From NCBI RefSeq assembly GCF_000003195.3, contig NC_012877.2, positions 15,493,344-15,557,343 on the forward strand: a stretch of 64,000 bases of DNA, given 5' to 3'. Origin of the DNA: Sorghum bicolor (Eukaryota; Streptophyta; Magnoliopsida; Poales; Poaceae). Positions 9,450 through 20,800 of the stretch are shown here, piece after piece; the stretch's first letter is position 1, and every line of letters starts with the position of its first letter. The notes under the pieces were generated by a model, which saw only the letters and a program-made list of their open reading frames with translations, was not told where the DNA came from and made no database searches. Made by a program: the position numbers and the translations under genes.

Positions 9450-11924
9450 AAAATATACACTTAATTTTCTGAAAAGCGCTGAATCCCGCCTTGCAAGGTC
9501 GGCGAGAGGGAGAGAGGAACCCAAACCCCTCTCTACCCTAGGAACTCCACCTCCTTTGCAAATGTGCCAACACCACCAAGTGTACACCACCATGTGCAAG
9601 TGTGTTAGCATTTTCACAAATATTTTTCCAAAGGAGTTAGCCTCTCAACTTTCCACGCCACTCGATCATAACACGTATGCAAAGTTAGATCGCTCAAGTG
9701 GCACTAGATGACCGATATGCAAACAAGTTTGCCCCTCTTGATAGTACGGCCATCTATCCTAAATCCGGTCATAAACTTCTCTACTCATCTATGACCGATA
9801 AAATGGAAATGCCCTAGGTTATACCTTTGCCTTGCGCTTTCCATTCCATCTCCTCCATTGTTGATGCAACACATGCACAAACCAATCACCAAATGATATG
9901 ATCCACTTCATATCATCACGTGACCGTATTGGTTCATCGATCTTGACCTCACTTGCTCTTCACCGTTGCCTCAGTCCATCGGCACCAAGTCTTGCTCAAG
10001 CTTCACTGTCACACGCGGTCCCTCGCTTCAAAGCCTCCGACTTGCCCTTTGTTGACGGTCCTTAAGTATCAAATTTAATGTTCAAATAAACAAAGAAAAG
10101 GATCCAAATGAAATCAACATCTAGACTTAGGGTTTTATCTGACAGAATTCCATGAGTTTTGGTGTTTGTCTATTTCTACAGGGGGTTATCAGGAAATAAG
10201 GAAGAAAGGCCCACACGTCGGGATTACATAGAGATATCAACGTGCCGCGCAATTATCTTACATCTAGAAGACTCCAGAAGCCATGGGAAGGAAGCGGAGG
10301 CCGAACGGGGCCAGGCACTGGGTGCCCGCCCAGTTGCCCTAGGCGCCCGCCCCCTATTGGAGTCCAAACAGGACTCTCTTTCGAGATCAATCTCCACCGA
10401 CCTAAAGGATCAAGGATAACCGTTCAATCTATGTCGGTTTGATCCAACGGCCCATATTCACTTGAAGGGACTATAAAACTAGACCCCCTGGCCCCTAGAG
10501 GAGAGAGCATCTCAACCCTAATTCATTATTCCTCAAGGGAGAAGAAGCCCCTGATCAAGATTAGAGCCACCACATCAATTAGACATCTAGATTAGCATAG
10601 CTACATAGGATTAGAATTAGAAGGAGTAAATCTTTGATTGGTTTCCGGATCTGTCAAGAGGATTCTTGGTAATTCTCTAATTGTGCTTCTAATTGTTCTT
10701 CTAATTATCTTTGTTCTTCAATATTATGAATATGACTTTGTTCTACTTCAATATATTGCTTATGACTTTGCTCTACTTGCTTATATTCAAGATTATATTA
10801 TTCTTAGTTTATCATAGTTATGTACTTGGCTTAGTTAGATTGGATCTATATACAGGTTTAGGATCGTATAGTGTTTATCCATCGGATCCATGGGTAAATG
10901 TTAGATATTATGTAGGCGTGGTGCCTATATCGTATTTATCTGCGATTGTACCCAATATGCCAGATCGTGGGGTAGTTCGTGATAGTGACAGCTTCATTGA
11001 TTCTTATATAGTCCCCCTCTCGTGTATTGGGCTGGCAGAGCAACATTATTACAGGGGAGTGATTGCTATGTTTCTCATTTACCTTGATAATATCACTATG
11101 CATGGGCGTAGTCTTGTCTCACAATGATTGCTAAGTATGCTTGCACTAACTATGATAATGCTAGACTATATAGTTGAGAATAACTTAGGAAATATTCTTG
11201 TAGTTCGTTCTAATTCCATGCTAATGACTTTCTAGAGTATCTAATTGAGCTGCTTATCATATTTATTATGTGGCTAGTTATGCTGATCAGATTAATTATC
11301 TTTGTCACTATTCATTACTTCATATATCTTTTATGTGACACTTACCCCTGTATGAAAGAGTTAGATACAATGTTCTCAATTATACATGCAATGATAGATA
11401 CTCAATCTCATATTCTATTCTGTAATCAATATTGATGATTGCTAATCCCTTCCCAATGGTAAAAAATATAAATAACGATACCTGAAATACTTCCCGGTTA
11501 AAATGCTACATCGGTATTAATTTGTGCGCTTGCAGATCTCATTCATTATTTATTTAGAAGAGCAATTGCATATTTCAATACCGCGTCTCTCATGTCATGC
11601 TGGGGATGACAACTTGGCTTAAGTGGTATGAGGGATAGGTTTGGCATTTTTGGCACCGTTACTAGAATTAGAAAACTAAGTCTACTTTTGGTAATGATGT
11701 TAAGAATACCCAACACCCTTCACTCTTGCAACCGGTCCATCAAGCCAAGCCTCATCTTGATCTTCTCCACCTTGGTCACATGACTCCATGTCATGTCTCA
11801 TATGCAATGAGCTCCTCCATCATCACATCATCACGTGTGGACTAATCTCAAGTGAATCTCATATAAACACTATTAGTCCACCTAAGTTGCCACTTAATTA
11901 CCAAAACCAAACAAGGACCTTTCA
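9450..11924 (-). repeat. Sirevirus LTR fragment, interrupted by solo LTR 1
   Basis: 9450-10049 continues at 11721-11924 once the nested solo LTR (10050-11715) and its duplicated CCCTT are removed. On the minus strand it begins TGAAAGGTCCTTGTTTGG at 11924. Phrases such as the block with TGACATGGAGTCATGTGACC match grass Sirevirus LTRs as I know them. The far end is cut by element A at 9449. No credible gene lies in these bases; the short ORF at 9385-9711 is incidental. Confidence 0.7.
10050..11715 (+). repeat. Solo LTR 1 (1666 bp) of an unnamed LTR family, TSD CCCTT
   Basis: It starts TGTTGACGGTCC and ends ATACCCAACA. The same 5 bases, CCCTT, flank it at 10045-10049 and 11716-11720. No internal region is present, so it is a solo LTR left by LTR-LTR recombination. 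It matches solo LTRs 2 and 3. The promoter region holds two GC boxes (10320-10331 and 10341-10352) and a TATAAAA box at 10472. A 138-codon ORF at 10711 lies in it but is not a convincing gene. The family may be Athila-like, judged only from the PPT of element C. Confidence 0.92.
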
Positions 11925-12068
11925 CTAGGTCATAAATCATCTACTATTCCTTTGGGTTCGATATTAAAACTGGGTTGATCTTGGTGAAGTGCTGATCAGT
12001 ATATATCTGTGCGCTTGCAGATAATCTGATTATAATCATTATTAGGGTGCAGTTAATTTATACCAACA
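11925..12068. repeat. 144-bp orphan fragment, possibly an LTR end
   Basis: This stretch sits between the Sirevirus LTR start (11924) and the broken Copia integrase (12069) and belongs to neither. Read on plus it ends GTGCGCTTGCAG ... ACCAACA, like the 3' end of the solo LTR family here. It may be a short LTR remnant captured at a deletion junction. Confidence 0.35.
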
Positions 12069-12463
12069 CAAAGCTCATCAACTCTTGTGTTCTTGAATTC
12101 ACTTCCATTGTCACTTCTCACTTTCTTGATAGTTGTTTCAAACTCATTGTGTATTCTCTTGACACATGATTTGAAGGTTGCAAAAGCATCACTCTTGTTA
12201 CTAAGAAAGAATACCCATGTGTATCTTGTGAAATCATCCACTATCACAAATCCATATTTATTTCCACCAATGCTTGTGTATATGGTTGGTCCAAATAAGT
12301 CTGTGTGCAACAACTCAAATGCCTTGCATGTACACATGATACTTTTCTTTAGATAAGTGTTGCCAACTTGTTTTTTGGCTTGACATACACTATAAAGCTT
12401 GTCTTTCTCAAATGTGACATCTTTTAAGCCTCTAACAAGATCATGCTTGACTAATTTGTTCAA
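12069..12463 (-). pseudogene. Copia integrase fragment of element B
   Basis: LLHTDLFGP and FVIVDDFTRYTWVFFL mark the start of the Copia integrase core, with the first catalytic D. RSDNGSEFKN carries the second catalytic D. The frame is cut at 12069, before the catalytic E, where foreign sequence begins. A stop near 12464 separates it from the preceding block. Confidence 0.85.
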
Positions 12464-12931
12464 TTATTTCATTCCAACATGACCAAGCCTTCTATACCAT
12501 AACCAACCCATGCTAGATTTAGTGAGCAAGCATGTTGATAATTGAGCTTCACTAGCATTGAAATCAACCAAGTATAGATTCTCATATCTAAAGCCTTTGA
12601 ATATCAAGTTAGAGCCATCTACACTTATGATCTCTACATCATCAACTCCAAATATGCACTTGAAACCAAGAACACAAAGTTGAGCTATGGATAGTAAATT
12701 GAAGTTCAAGCTCTCTACTAGTAGCACAATGGAAATGCTCAAGTCATTGGATATAGCAATTTTACCAAGCCCATTGACCTTGCCTTTGCCATTGTCACCA
12801 AATGTGATACTATCAACACCATTATCATCATTTGGATTGATTGAATTGAATATTCTTGAATCACCGGTCATGTGTTGTGTGCACCCACTATCAATCACCC
12901 AATGCCTTCCTCCGGCTTTATAGTTTACCTA
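12464..12931 (-). pseudogene. Copia protease and GAG-pre-integrase domain of element B
   Basis: The motif IDSGCTQHMTGD is a classic Copia aspartic protease active site (D-S-G) in the Sirevirus-type sequence context. The C-terminal MGWLWYRRLGHVGM block is the GAG-pre-integrase HHCC region. A stop after about 144 codons interrupts entry to integrase. Confidence 0.85.
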
Positions 12932-13423
12932 CAAAACAAATCAATGTTTCTTAGGTACCCATACTTGTTTGGGTCCTTGGAGGGTAGTGACTAAGCTCTT
13001 TGGTACCCAAATGGCCTTCTTCTTTGGACCCACAATTGGTGTACCAACAAACTTAGCATGCACACCCTTCTCACCCTTGGTAAGCACATAACAAGAATCA
13101 AAAGGAATATAAGGTACATTAGCATTTTTCTTGTTCTTGTTCATTTTGCTGCAATTAAGCTCTAGGTGCCCAACTTGCTTGCATCTATTGCAATACTGAC
13201 CATTGCTCTTCACAAAGTTAGGCTTATGAATTGCAAAGGCCGCCTTGCCTTTCTTGGGGGTATAGCCTAATCCCTCTTTGTTGAGAGAAAATCTTTGGCT
13301 ACCCAAGCACTTTAGCAAGCGGGCCTCACCACCATAAGCTTTGCCTAGGGCATGAGTGAGCTCATCCACCTCTCTCTTGAGAGTCTCATTCTCAACCTTT
13401 AGTGAAGTATCACAAGTGACACC
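12932..13423 (-). pseudogene. Gag C-terminal part of element B with zinc knuckle
   Basis: LGKAYGGEARLLKCLGSQR leads into CNRCKQVGHLELNC, a C-x2-C-x4-H-x4-C knuckle, followed by a lysine-rich linker and the IWVPKSLV block that precedes Copia protease. The 5' part of this gag lies about 14 kb away at 27541-28545, because element C was inserted between. Two stops near 12931 precede the protease. Confidence 0.8.
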
Positions 13424-14593
13424 TGTTCATATTACTACCGTCATCACTAAAAATAGAGATAAACCCTACTCCTAGTAACAACACTAGAAATGCACAGTAT
13501 ATAATTAACTTGTCAATTAGCAACTAGTAGCCACTTTCTTAATTATTAATATTCCTAAACATGAAGTAGGTTGTCATCCCTAATTATATTACTAAGAAAT
13601 TATAGATTCATATGTACTATTGTGACTAGGCATAAATAAAAGATATGAATATAATTGTAAACTAAATGGGTTCTGCAAGCGGAGAGATAATTATACCGTT
13701 GTAGCATTTTACCTAGGGAAGTATTCAGGTTGTTGATTTATATTTATACTACTGGGAAGGCTAAGGGTTAAACTATATTCTATTATATTGATAAGAATGA
13801 ATAAATAATATTACCTAAATCATATAATCTACTCATAACAGGTACAGGTCACAAGATAAATAATGATAAATAATAGTGATAACATAATCATCAAGTATCA
13901 TAAATAAGGATAATCATTAGAGCATCTACTAGTCATAATAATAGTTAGCCAATGGATAAACAAGGGAGTTGAATCTAAGGTAATGCTATAACTACGCCAA
14001 TGAATAACTCTAATTAGTGCAATTACATCTAGAAATCATCGTTAAGTCAACCATATATCATAATTACATGTAAAGAGGCATCAACTAGTGAGGGTTTTAA
14101 GACGCAACCGTCATCTCCTCCGCGACCGCGCCCATGCTAGCCCTAACCAACGCAACTGTCACCTACACGGACTACCAGACGACTTGGCACGTCAGGGGCA
14201 CTCGCAGACAAACAAGATATCTAGACACCACATCTACATACTGTCTATCATCTACCCAACGATCGATTAGGTAAATGCTATACGAGCAATTACATGAATT
14301 CAATAAGATCAAACCAACTATCCTAGACATATAATCAAAGTAGACAATGACTAACGTAATTAAAAATATATGAATCTATTAAGAATAAAGTCTCCCTAAT
14401 ATACAATGAAATACTATAAAGTAGAACTAAAACTATTACCGAACTCTTGCGCTCCAGACCAATGGCAGGGGCTTCAGATCTCCTCTACTTCTAACCTAAC
14501 TAACTAGAACTATGAACTAGAAAGCTCTTGATGAACTTGAAGGCGCTTGATGCTTGATGGCTTGAGGCCTTGATGAATAATGATGTGTTGTTT

Positions 14594-15790
14594 TGATGCA
14601 TCACGTTGTCCCGATCTTCACGACGTAGGATGAACACCGATATATAACTAGCTGAAGAACAGCCGGATAACTTGCTGCAAGCAGCGATAACTAGTGCAAC
14701 CTGGCAAATAAAACTCGAAGCCAACCACCGTCTTTAACCGGCAACCTGAATCAAGGATTCGCCCAACCACACTCTCTAAGAACCAACCAACACAGCCTAC
14801 AATCAATCAAGGAATACCTTGAAGGGAGTAGGAGCACCAATTGGGAGCGGATGAAGCCGTCTCCTATGTAATCCCGCGAGGAAATCACAAGAGCAAAGGG
14901 GTAGAGATCACTCTCTGAATTTGTTAGCACGCAGCTGAACAAAGGGGTTCTGTATTTCAATTATCAAAGTCTTGGATTACAATGAGTCTTAGTGGGTATT
15001 TATACTAGCAACAGCCCTGCTAAATAGGTATGAAAACGAAATAGAGTTTCTGAGGGAAGGCAATGTGAAAGGTCCCCTCGAAATGGATTCCCGAAGTGGC
15101 TTCGCGTGACTGTTGGCCTCCAGAGCAGTTTCCAATAAACTGACCATAACTTTTTATTGGGAAGTCCAAATGATAAACCGTTTCTTGAGTGTGAAACTAG
15201 ACTCAAAGGGCTTTCTAGAAATGTATGCCAACCAGCACGAAACATTATGGATTGGTACAGTTTTACTTGGCAAGTTGTACCAACATTCTGTCACGACAGA
15301 CTGTTGACCTTCTGAGCAGTCTGTACTAATTCTGGTCTGCAGGCAACATGGAGTATCCAAACTAGTCGCCACTAGATTTATTGGAAAGTAGACGCGTCAA
15401 GATTTCCAACAAGTCTTCATGGACCTTCATAGCTTTTGTGAGTAAAAAGTTATGAAGATTTCTTGCACTGGTCCGTTTTTAACTTCCACTGGTCTGTTTT
15501 TGACTTCTTCTGAACTTGCACTGGTCCGTTCTTCAGGGTCCGATTCATCCTTCTCTTCTTCTATATATCTGAGTACAATCAAGGTACAACACTTAGGTAG
15601 TATATAATTCACATTAATATTAAAATGAATCTCACAAAGTAGCGCGTTGACCTCTTGTTGTAGCTTCTTTGCACGACTACGTGTAATCGGTCCATCGATG
15701 ACTTGGGCTCGTGTCGGTGTAGGTGAAACTTGAGTAGGTGTAGCTTGACTTGGAGCTTGTGACATCTTGCTTGGTGGCATGGTCATATCA
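14594..15790 (-). repeat. Solo LTR of the E family nested in the C LTR
   Basis: It matches both LTRs of element E (35817-37013 and 41280-42440) end to end, from TGATGC to CATATCA, with no internal region. The flanks are TGTTT (14589-14593) and TGGTT (15791-15795), a target duplication with one mismatch. Confidence 0.88.
15427..15786 (-). pseudogene. Pol C-terminal tail encoded inside an E-family LTR
   Basis: The ORF of 119 codons starts in the first bases of the LTR and reads MTMPPSKMSQAPSQ ... DGPITRSRAKKLQQEV. The GPITRSRA block resembles the end of many plant Gypsy pol proteins. Element E shows that pol runs through the PPT into this LTR frame. In the solo LTR it is an orphan. Confidence 0.6.
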
Positions 15791-16243
15791 TGGTTTCTCT
15801 AGGGGGGTCTACCCATGTATTTGTAGTCCGGTGGGAGTCGCGCGTGCCGTCGGATAAAACTGACTTAACTATGGGTCGAGATGACTCCTTAGAGGCGGTG
15901 GAGGAAGCTTCCCAAAGGGGGGCACAAAACCCTAGAGCAGGGGGCTGGCCGGAGCTAGGGTGAGGCCGGCCGACCCCACCTGGTGACGGCTGGTCCTCCC
16001 CTCGCGTCGGGTGTCTTCCAGAGTATTCCTAAACCCTCTCGCGTTGTTTCCCTTGGCGGATATGTTTCTGTGTTTGATTTGCATTAGAGTCCCTATTTTG
16101 CAGCTTTCCTGAAATTCACCCTGGAAAATACAGAATATACAAAACTCGGGGAAATTGTTAGTTTAAACCCTATACTAGTGTGTATTCATGTTCTCCTTTA
16201 GGTTTAAAGTAATAATAAAAGTTGACGTTATCGACCGTCAACA

Positions 16244-17366
16244 ACTCCCCAAGCTTACCTTTTGCCAGTCCCTTGGCAAACTGAGCCTAAACAGTATATG
16301 TATTTGGATCAAGAATTGCTATAATGTTTTTACTCTGTTCCAAGTCCACATGCTCCCAAACAAAGATTCTCCTCCGGATTAGTCAATACTTGCTTCAATC
16401 TTCAAACTTACCTGTTTTACCTTTAACCATAGGGCTTTACAACTTTTGCATGAGTCTTGAGCAATCAGAAAATAAAACAATTAGGTCAACCACTATGTCT
16501 CAAACTCTTTGCAAAACCATTATTCTAGAGTTTTATATGTTTTCAGAATAAAACTCAGAGCTTAATTGTATGACACCCTCCAGTCTCTCGATATATATGG
16601 TAATTATGATCCTTTCTTAAGGCATTTATACCTCCTATAGCTGAAGATATATATATGGTGGAGCTTATAGGAGTGCTAACAAGGATAAGCACACTTACAA
16701 TGCATGTATTGTAAATTCAGCTAATGGATCCAAAGAGAATCGAGGCATACAATCAAACCAAGGTGCGCATGTGTATGGAATGTAGTGGATAGGTGTATTT
16801 GTGGTATTTGTGGCTAATTTCTATTTTTTTTTTGAAAATAACTCTCTATTAAAACTTCTTAGGAAAGACATGGGCTATCTTTATTATTCTCTCTCTTTTT
16901 TTCACAGGGAGGCGGGCATCTAGTACCCATTGTTTTAATTATTGGGACACTTGTCCATCTTTTACTTCCTTTTCTTCTTTTATATTTTTGCATAGCCACA
17001 TGTATCCTTTCAATGCAATAAATGATTAGAGAGGTCAAACAAAAACTTAAAACATTAAAGACAAGGGTTATCCTATAGGTTAATTGTTGGCGTTTACTCC
17101 TAGTGTAGGAATAATGCATATATGAACTAGAGTGTGTACGTGATCTTGATTTAGAAAGCATGACAAGACTCTCATAAGGTATACGACAAAGGTTGACTAA
17201 ACTCAATGCAGAGCAAGCAACATAAATGTGCAAATGTTTTCCTAACTCTAAATGGATATTATATATGGCTTTGGTAGGAATTAACACTTTGTTATACTAG
17301 AGGTCATCATGTAGGTTTTTAGGTTTTTAAAATAAATCTCTAGAACTTAGTATTGTTAGGAATAAG
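16244..17366 (-). other. Interior of element C, left part, no gene recognised
   Basis: The first bases (16244-16256) are the PPT on minus. The rest is AT-rich with only short ORFs on both strands. I see no gag, RT or integrase motif. It ends at the ATAAG target duplication of element D (17362-17366). Confidence 0.6.
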
Positions 17367-20132
17367 TGTAGCACCCGGTTTTGAGAACAAAACCAGATAC
17401 ACACCATATGTGAGCCCAGGAAGTCAAATCTCACATATAACCACAAATAGGGGTAATATCAATAGACAATGCTTATATATAACGAACTTAGTATAAAAGA
17501 TATAACCTTAGATAGCAAACAGCAGAAAGACACTCCGCTCTTCAGGCGAAAGCTCCAAATCCACAGGGACAACTGACTGGTTGAGCACAAGCCTAAACTC
17601 TTTTCCAAGCTTGCAATCTGGTACCCATCCGGGATTTTGATCCAAATAAAATGTAAAGACAAGCGTAAGTACATCTCGTACTCAGCAAGAATAACATAGG
17701 GTTCATGAGGCTCAAAGGCTAGACAATGGTTTAACTGCATGTAGCATTTAGTTGTCACAATTTTAGCATTTGAGTAGCATCAAGTTGTCGAGTCCCATAG
17801 CAAACTCATGATCAAGTAAAGTGAATAAAGAATAGCATAAACAACATATTAACAACAATAACTTTAATGATTTGCCATTAGTGATTATTTATTCTGTATT
17901 GGTCCAAGGCCGGTCGTGACCGTGAGCACGGCTGATATATCAGTTTTACACTCTGCAGAGGTTGTACACTTTCACTGTGAGTCGTGATTTACCCTTTCAC
18001 CCAAGGTAGCTAATCTCTTAACCCCCTTCCTAGGGAGGCCGACAGGGTTCACTATGAAGCCTTTCAAAGGTTCGTCTAACAAGTTAGGGCCGCTTGGTTT
18101 CATTAGTCAGTCCATGTGATTCACCAGCAGGAATCCACGGTCTGCTATTCCCCATTTGTGCCACAAGGGTAAGCACTAACAAGCTAGGAAAGGTCCTCAT
18201 ACTGAGCTAAAGCCAGAGCCATGTAGCCCTCACAGTTGTACTGTATGTCCCGGATGGTCATATACAGATAAGTCCTTATGGAGAGAAACTTGAGCACCAT
18301 AAGATAGCCCAATGCTCCAGCCCTCTTTACCAAAGTTGCTAAAAAGTCCTCTTTTAATGTTTATTGCATATTCCATTAATCAAATTACAAGATCATGGTT
18401 TAGTGGAGCACTAGCATAAGCTACCCAATGCAAAACCATAGGTGACAAGGTATAAGATCAATACTAGGAAATCCTTAACAAGGAGACACATGCAATATGA
18501 ATGGTGTGATTAAAGTTATTAGGAAACAAGGATGATCCCATGCTATACTTGCCTTAAAACTTAGATCTCTTTTAGTTCCAAACCTTCGACAAACTGCTTC
18601 TTGATCACCACGTAAAAGCTCACCGTCTAAACTCAGTCATCACATCAACAACAATCATCCAGAGGCAATCATACAAAGCAAACAAACCTATAATTAGAAC
18701 AATACACCAATAGTAGAAAATAAAGATGAAAAGTTTATAAAATAAATCTACGTTGCACTACGATCACACAGACATAAAGATCACAAAAATCGGAGATATA
18801 ACGAAAAAGATATGAATTTTCTAAGATTTCCTTTTATAAAATAATTAATTAAATAGGATCACGAAAATAAAAAGTTGTAAACTTGTAAAACAGTGAGACT
18901 AACATGTAGATCTTGTGATTACGAATCTAACACAATTTGAATGGATCAAATCGGAGTTAAAATGAAGATTTTATGAGCTAAACAAATCTGGTGGCAATTT
19001 TGTAATTACTGAAAACGTATTTTGATTTAGAAACCAAGGTAAACTAATTGGAGCAGAGCACACGCCTGGTGGCCAGCCATTGGCAGCAGCGAGCTCCTAG
19101 CCGGCGAGCGTGAAACTTAAACCTACGGCTACGATTTGATGTAGGGAAAACAAACTCACCAATAGAGATTTCGCAGATAGGTACGAAGCGGAGATGGAAA
19201 GCAGGGCGACGGGCGGATCGACACTGGACTAAGGGCGATCACGTTGTAGAGAAGAAAATATAATTTTATTTTACTACCTTAGGAATTCTCAAATTAGAGG
19301 CTTCTCATATGGTAGTCTTTGGTGTGCTTTGCCTAAGGGGTTGGTACATATATATAGGAAGAAAAACTCCCCACCTCCACGTCATCTAGCGATATAGTAC
19401 TAATTGATTTGCACCCTTTATCTTTACTAATAGGCCTAATTAATTATTAAAGCCCATTAATAAATAAAGACATGGGCCTTTAGTGTTGAGAAATATGAGA
19501 GATTTATTATTTTCAGAATTAATTAATTTCATGGATAAAATAATTCTAGAAAAATTCAGAATTAATATTTAAGCCACAAAAAATACTCCGAAAGCTCCAA
19601 AAATTCGAGGAAAATTCTCAGAGACATCATGGAATATGAGGAACCCAAATAAAGTATTTGGAGCTCATGATGAGATAATATGGAGTATCTAAAAATTAGA
19701 TCATGCTCCTAGAAGAGTGAGAACAAAAGCTGGAAAAATTTCTGAAAAGTTTGTAGAGATTGCTTGATGGACGAGGAACTAAAAGAAGTGCTTTGAGTGA
19801 TAAAGAAAAGATTTTAGGAAGCTCCTAATAAAACTTGAGCTAAGAAACAAGGAATTTGGTTGTAGATAAAGATAAAGACGTACCGATCAAGGAAGATTGA
19901 TCTACTAAACGCATTTCAAAAACTTTGCTCACTCTCAACATACAAAGGAGTAACAAGCAAACATTACATCAAATCTTATGCACCAGCATGTATGCACAAC
20001 AATGTTGCTAAGCCTTACGATGAATTTAATTTAATGAAAAATATTATTTTTCCTATATTTTCATGGGCACAAAAATATATAATCAAATTGTTTTAACTCT
20101 ATTTCGAAAAGAGTAAATTTTAGGGTGTTACA
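17367..20132 (-). repeat. 3' LTR of element D (2766 bp)
   Basis: On minus it runs TGTAACACCCTAAAATTTAC ... GGGTGCTACA. A TATATATA promoter element on minus lies at about 19346-19357. The ORF at 17459-17758 (minus) recurs in the other LTR but has no recognisable domain and simply reflects the repeat. Confidence 0.95.
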
Positions 20133-20149
20133 ATTCTACCCCCCTTAAG
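20133..20149 (-). promoter_or_regulatory. Polypurine tract of element D
   Basis: On minus, CTTAAGGGGGGTAGAAT lies directly upstream of the LTR start TGTAACACC, as is typical for Del/Tekay elements. Confidence 0.85.
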
Positions 20150-20800
20150 ATGAATCTCGTCCTCGAGATTTGGAAGATGGTTACCAAAAAGATGTGGATA
20201 CTCTTAACATTGAATATTCTTCTCTTTTCTAAATAGTCTCCTCTACGGTGTACCGGTTCCACTCAACTTTGCACATCTTGATAATGCAACTCCTAGTAAC
20301 CCTTTCTGTTGTTTCCAAAATTCTTACTAGGTACTCTTTGTATATGGGATCCTCTTTAACAGCCAATTCCTCCAATGGGTTCTGCTCCAATGGCACACGC
20401 AAACACTTCTTGAGTTAAGACACATGGAAAACATCATGCATTCCTCCCAATCTTTCAGACGCTCTAATTAGTAATCCACTTCACCCCATCTTTCTAACAC
20501 TTTGAAAGGCCCGATATACCTTGGTGCTAACCATTCCTTCATATTAAATCTTCTCACACTTCTCATAGATGTCACCTTCAAATACATATAGTCTTCTACT
20601 TCAAAAGCTTATTCTTTTCTCTGGTTGTCAGCATATCTCTTCTGTTGAGACTGTGCCACCCTTAACTTATCCCTAAACACTCTCACTTGTTGTTCTGCAT
20701 CTCTTAGACATCTGGCCCAAACACTTGTGTTTTACCTATTTGATTTCAAAACAATGGGGTTCTACACATTCGTCCATACAAAGCTTAAAGACATACCATC
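20150..20800 (-). pseudogene. Decayed integrase C-terminus and chromodomain-like tail of D
   Basis: Translating the minus strand across stops shows, in order, an LRVAQSQQKRYADNQR block, the DYMYLKVTSMRSVRRF block, LAPRYIGPFKVLERWGEV, and a tail with YLVRILETTER and IIKMCKVEWNRYTVEET. This is the order and spacing of a chromovirus integrase C-terminus followed by a chromodomain (the KVEW...EE pattern). Several stops and frameshifts break it, so no long ORF remains. It is the only coding trace I can name in D. Confidence 0.75.

Larger units (their letters stand above)
13424..16243 (-). repeat. 3' LTR of element C (with a nested solo LTR)
   Basis: On minus it starts TGTTGACGGTCGATAACG at 16243. 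Near 13680-13760 it shows the same block as the 3' part of solo LTR 1 (TACTTCCC, AAAATGCTACA, CTTGCAG). Without the insertion at 14594-15790 it is about 1620 bp, close to the 1666 bp of solo LTR 1. It lacks the paired GC boxes of solo LTRs 1-3, so it is a different subfamily. I see no gene; the small ORFs here look incidental. Confidence 0.7.

Noticed and set aside
10320..10352. GC boxes as part of a CRISPR-like or satellite array
   Set aside because: Only two units, in a promoter context, in a plant LTR.
10711..11127. 138-codon plus-strand ORF as a gene
   Set aside because: It lies wholly inside solo LTR 1, has no recognisable domain beyond hydrophobic text, and the homologous frame in solo LTR 3 is not kept.
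17459..17758. 99-codon ORF found twice (also 23647-23946) as a conserved gene
   Set aside because: It is duplicated only because it lies in both LTRs of D; no domain and no selection evidence.
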